Assembly: GCA_903840265.1 (NCBI GenBank)
Contig: CAIMFH010000137.1
Span: forward strand, 1 to 52,709
Direction of reading: 5' to 3'
Length of the DNA stretch: 52,709 bases
Origin: an uncultured Schlesneria sp.
GTDB taxonomy: Bacteria; Planctomycetota; Planctomycetia; Planctomycetales; Planctomycetaceae
Part shown: piece after piece, positions 32,992 to 41,627 of the stretch
How positions within the stretch are numbered: position 1 is the stretch's first letter
Layout: the number at the start of each line of letters is the position of its first letter
Notes under the pieces: generated by a model
Told to the model about the DNA's origin: nothing
Databases searched by the model: none
The model's input: the letters and a program-made list of their open reading frames with translations, nothing else
Program-made: the position numbers and the translations under genes

Positions 32992-34797
32992 ATGAAGGTG
33001 ACTGCTGCCCTGTTGGCCTTACTGATGATGTCTCCTGTGTTTGCGGCAAACACTCCCGAGCCTCAAGCGGATGCAGATCAAGCCGTCGCCAAGAAGAAAT
33101 TGACGGTCGCTCATATCGAGATTCATGGAAGCTATCCCGAAGGGGCGGCCGCCCCTGGCTTATTCAGTGAAGTCGTCGAAACGTTGACCATTGGCCTGCA
33201 GCGAATGGACAAGGCGGGACGCGACGATGACCTGGAAGCCGTGATTCTGCATATCGACAGCCCCTCAATTGGTTGGGCCAAGCTGCACGAACTGCGAACA
33301 GGCATTCAGAAGATGCGACAGAAAGGTCGCAAGGTGTATGCGTGGCTCGAAAGCGGCATGACGAAGGACTACCTGCTGGCTTCGGCCTGCGACGAAATCG
33401 TGCTTCCCGAGTCCGGCATGCTGATGATGCCGGGTCTGCGAGCAGAGGTTTCGTTCTACAAGAACCTGTTCGACATGCTGGCAATTCAGCCGCAAATGCT
33501 GCGAGTCGGCGAGTTCAAATCGGCTGCCGAACCCTATAGCCGGTCCGAAATGAGCCCCGCGTTCCGCGAAGAAATGGAAGCGATTCTGGACGATTATTAC
33601 CGCCAGATTGTGGAGATGGTTGCATCGTCACGCAAACTGACCGCGGATCAAGTCAAAGCTGCGATCGATACGGGTTTGTATACTGCTGCCGATGCGAAGA
33701 AGCTCGGTCTGATCGATCGTATTGCCTATGAAGATGCCATCTCCGATCTGATCAAAGGGGATCGCAAGGACGCTGAAGTCAAGATCGTGAAGGGCTACGG
33801 CAAGAAGAAGATCGATACCGATTTCAGCGGCATCGCCGGTATGGCCAAGATGATGAATCTGATGATGGGGGTCGAGCCGACTCAGCGTAAATCGAGTTCG
33901 CCCAAGATTGCGATCATCAATGCCGTCGGCCCGATCATGTCCGGCAGCAGCAAGGCCGATTTCTTCGGTGACGAATCGATGGGCTCGACGACGATGATTA
34001 AAGCGATCCGACAAGCTCGTGATGACGCGTCGGTGAAAGCGATCGTGCTGCGAATTGATAGCCCTGGCGGTAGCGCTCTGGCCAGCGACTTGATGTGGCA
34101 CGAATTGGAAACACTCGACGGCAAGAAGCCGCTGATCGTCAGCATGGGCGACGTCGCGGCCAGCGGCGGCTATTACATCGCGATGGGAGCCGACCGCATC
34201 TTCGCCGAACCCGGCACCTTGACCGGCTCCATCGGAGTCGTCGGTGGCAAACTGGCGTTCGAGAAGTTCTTCGAAAAGATCGGCATCACGACCAGCGTCG
34301 TGCAACGCGGCAAGAACAGCGGCGTGCTGAGCATGACGACGCCGTTCACCGAATCGGAACGTGAATCAATGCAGAAGATGCTGAACGACATTTACGGCCA
34401 ATTCACGAAAAAGGCGGCGGCCGGTCGCAAGATGGACTACGACAAGCTGGAAAAGATGGCCCGCGGCCGAGTCTACACCGGAGCCCAAGCACTGCAACTG
34501 GGCCTGGTCGATGAACTCGGCACCCTGACCGACGCCATCGCTCACGCGAAGAAAGCGGCGGGACTCGACCCCGACCAGAAGCTGGAACGCCTGGACCTGC
34601 CGAAACCAGTCAGCCCGTTCGAACAACTGTTCGGCCCGATCGATCCAGGGACAACGTCGCTGAATGTCGCCACCTCGGCCTGGCTGAAGCAACTGCCTCC
34701 GGAAGTTACCGAGCAACTGCAAGGTTTGGGTGTCTATGAGTTGCTCGCGAAAGAACGAGTCTTGACCGTGATGCCGTATCGGATGCTCGTCAAATAG
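32992..34797 (+). CDS. sppA: Signal peptide peptidase SppA, long (double-domain) form
   Basis: A 601-aa serine protease of the S49 family that degrades cleaved signal peptides and other membrane-associated peptides. A signal sequence (ALLALLMMSPVFA) is followed by two tandem ClpP-like domains. The general-base lysine is K176 in RVGEFKSAAEPYSR and the nucleophile is S391 in GDVAASGGYYIAMGAD, preceded by VLRIDSPGGSALASD, matching the Lys/Ser dyad of E. coli SppA (67-kDa type). ATG 32992 is preceded by AGGAG at eight bases, so the 13-codon upstream extension is rejected. A terminator follows at 34828-34870. The N-terminus looks more like a cleavable signal peptide than an anchor. Confidence 0.96.
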   Translation: MKVTAALLALLMMSPVFAANTPEPQADADQAVAKKKLTVAHIEIHGSYPEGAAAPGLFSEVVETLTIGLQRMDKAGRDDDLEAVILHIDSPSIGWAKLHELRTGIQKMRQKGRKVYAWLESGMTKDYLLASACDEIVLPESGMLMMPGLRAEVSFYKNLFDMLAIQPQMLRVGEFKSAAEPYSRSEMSPAFREEMEAILDDYYRQIVEMVASSRKLTADQVKAAIDTGLYTAADAKKLGLIDRIAYEDAISDLIKGDRKDAEVKIVKGYGKKKIDTDFSGIAGMAKMMNLMMGVEPTQRKSSSPKIAIINAVGPIMSGSSKADFFGDESMGSTTMIKAIRQARDDASVKAIVLRIDSPGGSALASDLMWHELETLDGKKPLIVSMGDVAASGGYYIAMGADRIFAEPGTLTGSIGVVGGKLAFEKFFEKIGITTSVVQRGKNSGVLSMTTPFTESERESMQKMLNDIYGQFTKKAAAGRKMDYDKLEKMARGRVYTGAQALQLGLVDELGTLTDAIAHAKKAAGLDPDQKLERLDLPKPVSPFEQLFGPIDPGTTSLNVATSAWLKQLPPEVTEQLQGLGVYELLAKERVLTVMPYRMLVK

Positions 34798-34827
34798 AGC
34801 TGATCGATGCTCTGACATATTCTACTT

Positions 34828-34870
34828 GGGCGAGTGGTGTTCTAAATCAGTTCACCATTCGCCCATTTTT
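34828..34870. terminator. Bidirectional intrinsic terminator
   Basis: GGGCGAGTGGTG / CACCATTCGCCC form a 12-bp stem with one G-T pair around a 13-base loop, followed by ATTTTTGTT. It lies between the convergent sppA and TPR-MBL genes and could end both. Confidence 0.8.
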
Positions 34871-34880
34871 GTTGAGTCAT

Positions 34881-36980
34881 CTAAGTGATCATGCAGTCGG
34901 TGCACAAATACGCCAAGTTGCCAAAGTGGTCGGTCGGGGGCGCGACGTTGGCGCGATCGAACGGCGTCGCTTCGCGGCATTCAGTGCATTGGATTTTCAG
35001 CGAAGGAAGATCAAGATGCATGCCCAATCCGGCGGGTAGAATACTTGTTAGACCAGATCGCTCGCGCAGCCCTTTTACCAGGGGGATTCGCACATCAGTG
35101 AAACCTGCCCAGAACTCACCGATCAACACCAGTCGGGGTGAGGGTTTGAGGTTGCGCAACAGCTCGGCTGTACCGAGGTATCCCAGATGTACCTTCCGCG
35201 GCTCACCATGCGGATCCTTCAACTCCTCGATTGTCGGTTGACTGATATGCGCAATCAACAGATCAGACTGCTCTAAGTGTTCAACGAGTTCTGGAAAATA
35301 TCCTGTGTCGGCGGTGTAACCGATCGTTAGCGCCGTCTGACCGTCGTCATCCAACAATTCGATACGCATCCCCATCGCATTCGGGACATCTCCATCCTTT
35401 GCATGTTCTACCTTGAACGGAGTAATCCGAATCGGAATTTTCTGCGGATGATGGGCTGCCAAATCGAAGGGCTGCGTCAATGCCGTGTTAAGTTGTACCG
35501 GTTCACAGCGGTGCTTAGTCCTGTCGAAGAGAAACCTGGTCGCGCCCTCTGTATCCTTGTCCCAGACCACCAAATAAGGCTTTCCCAATCCTTTCATTCG
35601 GGTGAACACTTCGTAGCGCAAGTCGTCGATCGATTTCATGTCGTAGTTGTGATCAGGGTGATTGTGACTGACAATCACCACGCTGATCTCGCGCCCGTGA
35701 TACCCTGCATCGTGAAAGTTGCGGAGGAAATCGAAGCCAGGATCAATGACAATGCCGTGCCCTTTCCACTTCAAGAAATAACCGCCGCCTCGCCACCGCC
35801 GTTCCGATCCTTCTAGTAATGTGACTGCACTGCTCCATCCCCGCAGAATGCTTAGGACATTGTCGCGACCAGAATCCGCCCGATCATCTACATATTTGTC
35901 ATATTGAGTGTCACCAGCTTGACGGATGGCGGCGATAATGCCGTCCTCGATCTGTCGTGTCTTTTCGATGGAAGACGACATCGCCAGCACGGCCTGATCG
36001 TCTGGCGACAAGGCTGCTGGCTCGATCTGTGACTCGACGAGCCTCAGACTGAGACGAGCCCTTGAATGTTGAAGCCCGCCTCGATCGGGACAGTCCAACG
36101 CCGTTTTGAAAGCTTTGACAGCCTCATCTCGTCGGCCTGCCTTCGCATAGACTTCAGCGAGGTTGGTCCAAGCCTTGGCTGGGGTTATGTAATTCGGAGC
36201 GTCAAGAGCCTTGCGATACGCTTCGATCGCATTGTCGTATTCGTCCTTGCCAGCGTACGCCAGACCCAGGTTGTTCCATGCGCTTCCTGGGGTATCGTAA
36301 TTCGGAGCGTCTAGAGCCCTGTGATAGGCCTCGATCGCTTCGTCGTACTCGCCCTTGCCAGCGTGTGCGAGACCGAGATTGTTCCAAGTGGCTCCTGGAC
36401 TATCGTAATTCGGAGTGTCGAGTGCCTTGCGAAGGGCGTCGATGGCTTCGTCGTACTCGTTCTTGCCGATAAGTGCCAGACCCAAGTTGCTCCAAGCGTT
36501 TCCCGGAGTAATATTATTCGGAGTGTCGAGTGCCTTGCGGTACGCGAAGATCGCTTCGTCGTACTCTCCTTTGCTCGCATAAGCGAGACCGAGATTGTTC
36601 CAAATGAATCCTCGCGTCTCATAATTCGGGGTATCGAGGCCCTTTCGATAAGCCCTGATCGCTTCGTCATAGTCGCCTTTTCGGACTAACGCACTCCCAA
36701 GCACGAAGCTGAAAACACCTTGCAATTCGCTCGGTGTCAATTGTTCGCACGCTAGCAGACGTGCGATGTCGCTGTCGTCGATCAAGCGTGCGAAATCCAG
36801 ACGGCTAGTTTCGAGTATCGTTTCTGCCCAAGTCCATCCGCGAGCTTTGGCAAAGTCCCAAGCCGCACGATGATCATTTCCAAGCGACATCTGCCGATGT
36901 TCTTTTCGCGCTGCCCAAAACAGGCGACTGAATTCGGCATTGGTATCAAGATTCACGGCCTTTGCGTGTCTTTTCGCCAT
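34881..36980 (-). CDS. TPR / metallo-beta-lactamase fold / C-terminal zinc-ribbon fusion protein
   Basis: A 699-aa cytoplasmic protein (no signal or membrane segment). Residues 1-90 are helical. Six TPR units with a 36-residue period follow (EYDEAI at 102, 138, 174, 210, 246 and a last one at 282; linker LDTPNYDTPGSAWNNLGLAY). From about 383 there is an MBL-fold hydrolase: GGGYFLKWKGHGIVIDPG, VSHNHPDHN (H439, H441, D443, H444), H525, TADTG (D558) and VHLG (H598), a complete dinuclear metal site. The C-terminus is a CxxC-x24-CxxC ribbon (C665, C668, C693, C696). MBL enzymes hydrolyse nucleic acids, cyclic nucleotides, thioesters and others; the substrate here is unknown. Not part of an obvious operon. 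Base composition seems lower in GC than neighbours. I know no name for this arrangement. Confidence 0.88.
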   Translation of the reverse strand: MAKRHAKAVNLDTNAEFSRLFWAARKEHRQMSLGNDHRAAWDFAKARGWTWAETILETSRLDFARLIDDSDIARLLACEQLTPSELQGVFSFVLGSALVRKGDYDEAIRAYRKGLDTPNYETRGFIWNNLGLAYASKGEYDEAIFAYRKALDTPNNITPGNAWSNLGLALIGKNEYDEAIDALRKALDTPNYDSPGATWNNLGLAHAGKGEYDEAIEAYHRALDAPNYDTPGSAWNNLGLAYAGKDEYDNAIEAYRKALDAPNYITPAKAWTNLAEVYAKAGRRDEAVKAFKTALDCPDRGGLQHSRARLSLRLVESQIEPAALSPDDQAVLAMSSSIEKTRQIEDGIIAAIRQAGDTQYDKYVDDRADSGRDNVLSILRGWSSAVTLLEGSERRWRGGGYFLKWKGHGIVIDPGFDFLRNFHDAGYHGREISVVIVSHNHPDHNYDMKSIDDLRYEVFTRMKGLGKPYLVVWDKDTEGATRFLFDRTKHRCEPVQLNTALTQPFDLAAHHPQKIPIRITPFKVEHAKDGDVPNAMGMRIELLDDDGQTALTIGYTADTGYFPELVEHLEQSDLLIAHISQPTIEELKDPHGEPRKVHLGYLGTAELLRNLKPSPRLVLIGEFWAGFTDVRIPLVKGLRERSGLTSILPAGLGMHLDLPSLKIQCTECREATPFDRANVAPPTDHFGNLAYLCTDCMIT

Positions 36981-37160
36981 GAGTTTTGGCCTATTTAATT
37001 TTCACGCACTACGAACGTTCCGATAGCATCAGATTCGCATGATAGTACTCGCGATCCAGTAAATAGCTCGCGGCTCACAAAGTAAAAGAAGCTGAACTCG
37101 CAGAATCTATCTCAGCGGGATCAGCCTCTGTTTACGATCAAGTTGTGAACATCAGAGCTG

Positions 37161-38702
37161 TTACTTCGCGTACTCGATCACTCGCGTCTCACGCAGCACA
37201 GTCACCTTCACTTCACCCGGATAAGTGAGCGACTGTTCGATCGCCGTGGCGAGGTCTCGGCACAGGCGAGCCGCTTCGCGGTCGCTAACGTCTTGCGGAT
37301 TAACCACCACTCGGACTTCGCGGCCGGCTTGGACGGCGAAGGCTTGTTCGACACCGGGGAAACCGCAGGCGAGCGATTCGAGTTCTTCCAGGCGGCGAAC
37401 GTATTTTTCGAGCGTTTCGCGGCGGGCACCGGGACGTGATGCCGAGCAGGCATCGGCGGCGGCGACCAGCACCGTGTAGATGTACTCGGGGCGAATGTCG
37501 TCGTGATGACCCAAGGCCGCGTGGACGACTTCGCCCTTTTCGCCGTAGCGCTTCAGCAGTTCGGCACCGACGGCAGGGTGGCCCCCCTCCATTTCGTGGT
37601 CGGCGGCTTTACCGATGTCGTGCAGGAAGCCGCAGCGGCGACCGAGGTTGCCGTTCAGGCCCAATTGCTCGGCCATTAAGCCGGTCAGGTGCGAAACTTC
37701 GATCGAGTGTCGCAGCACGTTCTGGCTGTAGCTGGTGCGGAAGTGCAGACGCCCCATCAGGGCGAGCAGTTTTTCGTGCAAGTTGGGGACACCCGCTTCC
37801 TGTGCCGCTTCGTGTCCTTGGCGAAGGATGAACGCTTCCATTTCCTTCTGCGTTTCGGCGACAATTTCGTCGATGCGGGTTGGATGGATCCGACCGTCCT
37901 GGATCAGCTTCACGAGCGCCTGCTTGGCCGTTTCGCGACGGACACTGTCGAACGCCGACACCACGACAACGCCCGGCGTATCGTCGACAATCACGTCGAC
38001 GCCGGTCGCTTTTTCGAAGGCGCGAATGTTTCGGCCTTCGCGACCGATAATACGGCCCTTCATTTCGTCGCTGGGGATGTCGATCGTCGAAACAGTCGAT
38101 TCGGACGTGTGAGCCGACGCATAACGCTGGATCGACATGCCGATGATTTCGCGAGCCATCTTCTCGGACTGCAGCTTCAGCTCCGATTCCTGCTTCAAGA
38201 TCAGAGCGCCGGTTTCGTTCTTGAGTTCGCGTTCGAGCTGCGTCAGCAGCAAGTCGGTGGCGGACTTCTGATCGAGGCCGCTGATCTTGTAGAGCTGTTC
38301 CTGGCCCTGCTTCATTGTGCGATCGAGTTCTTTTTCTTTCGCTTCGATCGACTTATTGCGTTCCACAAGCTTCTGCTGGGTCGCTTCCAGCATGCGTTCT
38401 TTCTTCTGGATGTCGTCCTGCAGATCTTTGATTCCGGACTCGCGCTTGTCGAGTTGCCGTTCTTGATTGCGCAGGCCGTCGCGAGCACTGTTCAGCTCTT
38501 TTTCGACTGCTTCGCGGCGTCGGAAGCCTTCTTCTTTCGCGGTCAACTCGGCTGTCTTCGCGATGTTTTCGGCGTCGCGTTTGGCCTGCTCGACGATTTC
38601 ATCGCGAGTCTTATAAGCGCCGCCCTTCATTGCGCGTTCGACGATGAAGCCAATTGCTCCACCGATAAGAATGCCCAGGATTCCACCGATGACATATTCC
38701 AT
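37161..38702 (-). CDS. rny: Ribonuclease Y
   Basis: A 513-aa membrane-anchored endoribonuclease that starts mRNA decay. The N-terminal helix is [20 protein letters not shown] long charged coiled coil follows ([20 protein letters not shown] ... [18 protein letters not shown]), then a KH domain ([19 protein letters not shown]) and an HD domain with [16 protein letters not shown] and LGHHDDI supplying the metal ligands. The order and length are typical of RNase Y. The start is ATG 38702 (MEYVIGG), with a G-rich GGGGG four bases upstream; the 34-codon longer frame would place extra residues before the anchor. It presumably works in the cytoplasmic-membrane degradosome. Confidence 0.96.
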   Translation of the reverse strand: MEYVIGGILGILIGGAIGFIVERAMKGGAYKTRDEIVEQAKRDAENIAKTAELTAKEEGFRRREAVEKELNSARDGLRNQERQLDKRESGIKDLQDDIQKKERMLEATQQKLVERNKSIEAKEKELDRTMKQGQEQLYKISGLDQKSATDLLLTQLERELKNETGALILKQESELKLQSEKMAREIIGMSIQRYASAHTSESTVSTIDIPSDEMKGRIIGREGRNIRAFEKATGVDVIVDDTPGVVVVSAFDSVRRETAKQALVKLIQDGRIHPTRIDEIVAETQKEMEAFILRQGHEAAQEAGVPNLHEKLLALMGRLHFRTSYSQNVLRHSIEVSHLTGLMAEQLGLNGNLGRRCGFLHDIGKAADHEMEGGHPAVGAELLKRYGEKGEVVHAALGHHDDIRPEYIYTVLVAAADACSASRPGARRETLEKYVRRLEELESLACGFPGVEQAFAVQAGREVRVVVNPQDVSDREAARLCRDLATAIEQSLTYPGEVKVTVLRETRVIEYAK

Positions 38703-38843
38703 AGTGCCCCCAATTGCCGTGATCCGGAGACACCAAATGGACGAATCGTGTCGAAACACGAGGCCCTGATCGGGACATAGCATTCCTACTGATGACAGAG
38801 CCACCAGTCGGCAGAGAGCAAACGGATTGTCGAATCGAGATGA

Positions 38844-39131
38844 TCAGCCGCGAATGAAGCGACGCGACGGAATGGAAGCTGTTACCAGTTGGACCGACCC
38901 GACAGGATTGCCGAACAAACGGGCGCACCAGTCCCAAGGAGGACCGCTCGCCAATCTGTGCGCGGCGATTGCCGGCCAAATGGAATTGCGCGAATTGGCC
39001 TGCTGCAGAATCGCGATGGTCTGCTCATCCAGTTCGACTGGCATAGCTCCCACTGCAATCTGCAAACCCCGATAGGCTCGCTGAAACAGCAAGACCATCA
39101 GTTCAATCAATTCGCCAAGGAAAGGAAACAT
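38844..39131 (-). CDS. Doubtful small protein upstream of rny
   Basis: A 95-codon frame starting MFPFLGELIELMVLLFQRAY, with GAAGG seven bases before the ATG and a plausible hydrophobic N-terminus. The second half (WPAIAAHRLASGPPWDWCAR) is undistinguished. It has no recognisable family, and an overlapping 152-codon frame on the plus strand has no SD or protein character. It would be the first gene of an rny unit if real. Apart from this frame the stretch 38703-39347 shows nothing. Confidence 0.3.
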   Translation of the reverse strand: MFPFLGELIELMVLLFQRAYRGLQIAVGAMPVELDEQTIAILQQANSRNSIWPAIAAHRLASGPPWDWCARLFGNPVGSVQLVTASIPSRRFIRG

Positions 39132-39347
39132 CCTGGCACCTTCACACAACTGACCATCAAGAAACAACTTGCGAGGCGGAGTTTGCTTAGCAAAGCCCGC
39201 ATTCGAAAGACCGTTCGTCTCCGAGCCATGAACGACTCGGCTGTCTCCGGGTTGTATTTCGGAAAAAACGCCCCAGATTGCGGTCGCATCGTAACACGTT
39301 GCAACACATGTGCAACTCTACGGTCCGTCCCTAGTGAAATTCCCTAG

Positions 39348-40196
39348 TTATGACTTGCGAGTCATGATTTCTGAGGCTGCCGCGATGGCTTCGCGGACCA
39401 GGGTTCCCATCTTGGGATGAGAAGGTTCCAAATCGACAGTTAAGCCCCCTTCGACCAGGGTCTCGGTCGCCGTCGGACCGATGGAAGCGACGACGCACCG
39501 TTGGGTGGCCTGCAGCCATTTTTCGCGAGAACCGGATTCCTCTGCGACCGTAATCAGGTGGTGGAACTGCTGCGCACTGGTGAACAGAATCAGGTCGAAC
39601 TCGCCACGAATCGTTTGCTGGATTGCCTGTCGCAATGGCTCCGTATCCGCGGGCAATTCCCAACGGTAGACGGGAACGGACAGAACGCTGGCACCGAGGC
39701 GTTGCAGCTCACCTTCCAGCGTTTCACTCTGTTTTCCGTACTCCTGAACGGCGATTTTCTTCCCGACGAGTGGAACTTCGGCCACCAGCGTGGCGAGCAA
39801 CTCGCGCCAGGTATTCGGTTCGGGAGCTCGATGATCGATCTTCAAACCCCAATCTCTTAGCACGGCGGTCGGTTTGGGGCCGCGAACCACGATCGTGCAG
39901 CGATTGAATGCCGCCAGGATTTCCGGGCGAGGCCACCGAGTTTCCAGGACGTCCATTAACGCGGCCGCTCCGACACCGGTCAGAAACACCATGATGTCGA
40001 CATGCCCGGCAAACAGGCTCTCGCCAAAGGTCAGGGCCGCGTGATTTTCTTCGAGCCGGATTTCTCGCATCGACGGAGCGACCGTGGCGATCGCACCATG
40101 CCGCTCAATCAGCGAACGCATCTCATCGGCCCGGCGACTCTCCAAACTGAGAACGCGTAGGGGCGAAGTGGATGTTTTCGGAGAGGTTTCGGTCAT
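39348..40196 (-). CDS. hemD: Uroporphyrinogen-III synthase
   Basis: A 282-aa two-domain protein that closes hydroxymethylbilane into uroporphyrinogen III for haem, sirohaem and cobalamin. Family features are the N-terminal RVLSLESRRADEMRSLIERH, IMVFLTGVGAAALMDVL (usual form FTSxNGV), IVVRGPKPTAVLRDWGL, GKKIAVQEYG, a mid-domain VYRWELP, FDLILFTSAQQFHHLI and VVASIGPTATETLVEGGL. Sequence conservation in HemD is low, but this motif order is distinctive. It is not next to hemC here. The gene is divergent from the riboswitch-controlled exporter gene. The ATG has only a weak SD. Confidence 0.92.
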   Translation of the reverse strand: MTETSPKTSTSPLRVLSLESRRADEMRSLIERHGAIATVAPSMREIRLEENHAALTFGESLFAGHVDIMVFLTGVGAAALMDVLETRWPRPEILAAFNRCTIVVRGPKPTAVLRDWGLKIDHRAPEPNTWRELLATLVAEVPLVGKKIAVQEYGKQSETLEGELQRLGASVLSVPVYRWELPADTEPLRQAIQQTIRGEFDLILFTSAQQFHHLITVAEESGSREKWLQATQRCVVASIGPTATETLVEGGLTVDLEPSHPKMGTLVREAIAAASEIMTRKS

Positions 40197-40332
40197 GGAA
40201 CGAATCTCGATTGGTCAGTGGGTCGCGACTCGCAGAGTATTGACTTGCAGGGAAGCGGGATCAAGCTGCGGTCGCGCCATATTTCCTTCCTGTGATGGGC
40301 TGCGTAAGATGTTGGCACTGGCCACAGTTGGT

Positions 40333-40376
40333 CCCGGACGAGACGCGCCGTACCCGGTTATGCAAAGACGACGCCC
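40333..40376 (+). promoter_or_regulatory. Guanidine-III (ykkC-III) riboswitch aptamer
   Basis: The segment has the core CCGGACGAG-x3-CGCCGTACCCGG followed by AAGACGACGCC. From memory, this is nearly identical to the Thermobifida fusca guanidine-III aptamer (CCGGACGAG..CGCCGUACCCGG..AAGACGGCGC). Stem P1 is CCGG/CCGG; the pseudoknot pairs GCGCCGT with ACGACGC, with one C-A mismatch. It lies 20 bases upstream of a Gdx/SugE gene, the classical partner. Binding of guanidinium should switch expression on. Confidence 0.85.
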
Positions 40377-40396
40377 TATTCAAAAGGGGTATCGTC
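40367..40396 (+). promoter_or_regulatory. Predicted SD-sequestering hairpin (riboswitch expression platform)
   Basis: GACGA (40367-40371) pairs with TCGTC (40392-40396, directly before the ATG), and CCCT (40374-40377) with AGGG (40385-40388) of the SD AAGGGG. The 5' arm is also the 3' strand of the aptamer pseudoknot, so the two folds exclude each other. Without ligand the SD is hidden; with ligand it is free. This is inference from base pairing. Confidence 0.6.
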
Positions 40397-40714
40397 ATGG
40401 CGTGGTTGCTGCTAATTGTTGCCGGGCTAATTGAAGCGGGTTGGGCTGTCGGCCTGAAATTCACCGACGGGTTCACCAAGTTCTGGCCCAGCCTGTTTAC
40501 GATCCTGGGGATCGTGGCGAGCATGATTCTGCTGTCGATCGCCGCCCGGACGTTGCCGATTGGGACCGCTTACGCCGTCTGGGTCGGAATTGGCGCCGCC
40601 GGGGCTGTGCTGCTGGGAATTGTGCTCCTTGGCGAGCCTGTCAGCCCGGCTCGGATCTTCTTTATCTGCTTGCTATTGATCGCAATCGTCGGGTTGAAGT
40701 TCAGCAGTCATTGA
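40397..40714 (+). CDS. sugE: SMR-family guanidinium exporter (Gdx/SugE type)
   Basis: A 105-aa protein with four membrane helices. It begins MAWLLLIVAGLIEAGWAVGL with the essential central Glu of SMR proteins (GLIEAGWAV), followed by KFTDGFTKFWPSLFTI, PIGTAYAVWVGIGAAG and LGEPVSPARIF. The GLK-T-GFT and W-GIGA patterns fit the Gdx/SugE subgroup, which exports guanidinium by proton antiport, rather than EmrE. The start is ATG 40397 with AAGGGG upstream; the longer 140-codon frame is rejected because it runs through the riboswitch. The guanidine-III aptamer directly upstream supports the substrate assignment independently of the protein. It works as a dual-topology dimer in the membrane. Confidence 0.93.
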   Translation: MAWLLLIVAGLIEAGWAVGLKFTDGFTKFWPSLFTILGIVASMILLSIAARTLPIGTAYAVWVGIGAAGAVLLGIVLLGEPVSPARIFFICLLLIAIVGLKFSSH

Positions 40715-40821
40715 TGGAAGCGAGGGTGACGAAGGCATTTGCCCGTCTTGAATAGGTCGTCCCTCCCTAGCATTGGCCTCCGTTCATTCAAAAAAGGCCG
40801 CGGCGAGCATATCATTCCGGG

Positions 40822-41583
40822 ATGATTGCTCAATTTGCATTGATGTTGATACTAGGGATGAGCCTGATGTGGGCGCTGATGCCGCGCTCACAGGTCACCG
40901 CCGGGTTCTTTCGCATCCAGATGATGGTGGCGATGGGACTGGGGGTTCTGGCGATGCTGACGTTGGGACAACTGACGTCTTCGAGTGGCCAACAGATCTC
41001 GGATGAATGGATCCTGGCCGCGCGAATCACGGCGGGCGTGGTCGCCGCCTGCGGTTACGTCGGGTCCGTGCTGTGGATGCTCGACAAACGCCGAGCGGGA
41101 ACAGTCTGCGTGTTTGTCATCTTGATCGCCAGTTTCTGCAGCCTGGTGCTGTCTCGCGGTGGATTTGAATCTGGAGCGTTGGTGCTGATCTCTCAAGTTG
41201 CCACAGCAGCCGTGCTTGGGGGAGCGGTGACGGGAATGCTGCTGGGGCACTGGTACTTGACCGCTCCGACCATGTCGATCGATCCCTTGAAGCGACTCAG
41301 TCTGTTGTTCGGAATCGCTGTCATCTTGCGACTGCTGGTCTCTGCCGCTGGCTGGCTGCTGGCGGGAACGGTTTTGACAGGCGGAACGGTCTGGACGTGG
41401 TTCGCGTTGCGATGGCTGGCCGGGATTATTGCCCCGCTGGTGATCTCCGCGATGGCTCTGCAAATCCTGAGATATCGGAATACACAAGCGGCGACCGGAG
41501 TTTTGTTTGCAGGGGTGATCCTGACTTTTATCGGCGAAATGTCCGCGGCGTTATTGTATTACGAACTGCACGTTCCTCTTTGA
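40822..41583 (+). CDS. Polytopic membrane protein, unknown
   Basis: A 253-aa protein with about seven to eight hydrophobic helices. Segments include FALMLILGMSLMWALM, VAMGLGVLAMLTLG, ITAGVVAACGYVGSVLWML, TVCVFVILIASFCSLVL, LFGIAVILRLLVSAAGWLL and WLAGIIAPLVISAMAL. A distinctive motif, LLGHWYLTAPTMSIDPLKR, lies between helices 4 and 5. It begins 107 bases after sugE and is followed 44 bases later by the zinc-ribbon membrane protein, so an operon is possible. I do not recognise the family. Confidence 0.82.
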   Translation: MIAQFALMLILGMSLMWALMPRSQVTAGFFRIQMMVAMGLGVLAMLTLGQLTSSSGQQISDEWILAARITAGVVAACGYVGSVLWMLDKRRAGTVCVFVILIASFCSLVLSRGGFESGALVLISQVATAAVLGGAVTGMLLGHWYLTAPTMSIDPLKRLSLLFGIAVILRLLVSAAGWLLAGTVLTGGTVWTWFALRWLAGIIAPLVISAMALQILRYRNTQAATGVLFAGVILTFIGEMSAALLYYELHVPL

Positions 41584-41627
41584 TTCGATCTTAATTCCAC
41601 ACGCGAACCAGAAGCGTTTGTTATTCC

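Noticed and set aside
34881-36980. Assignment of the TPR-MBL protein to a named antiphage defence system
   Set aside because: No defence or mobile genes flank it in this window and I recall no system with this exact domain order; left as unknown.
38889-39347. 152-codon plus-strand frame between rny and hemD
   Set aside because: No SD, no hydrophobic or domain pattern, and it spans the whole divergent control region.
40292-40396. ATG start extending the exporter by 35 codons
   Set aside because: The extension is the riboswitch sequence; the Cys/Trp/Arg-rich peptide is unlike SMR proteins.
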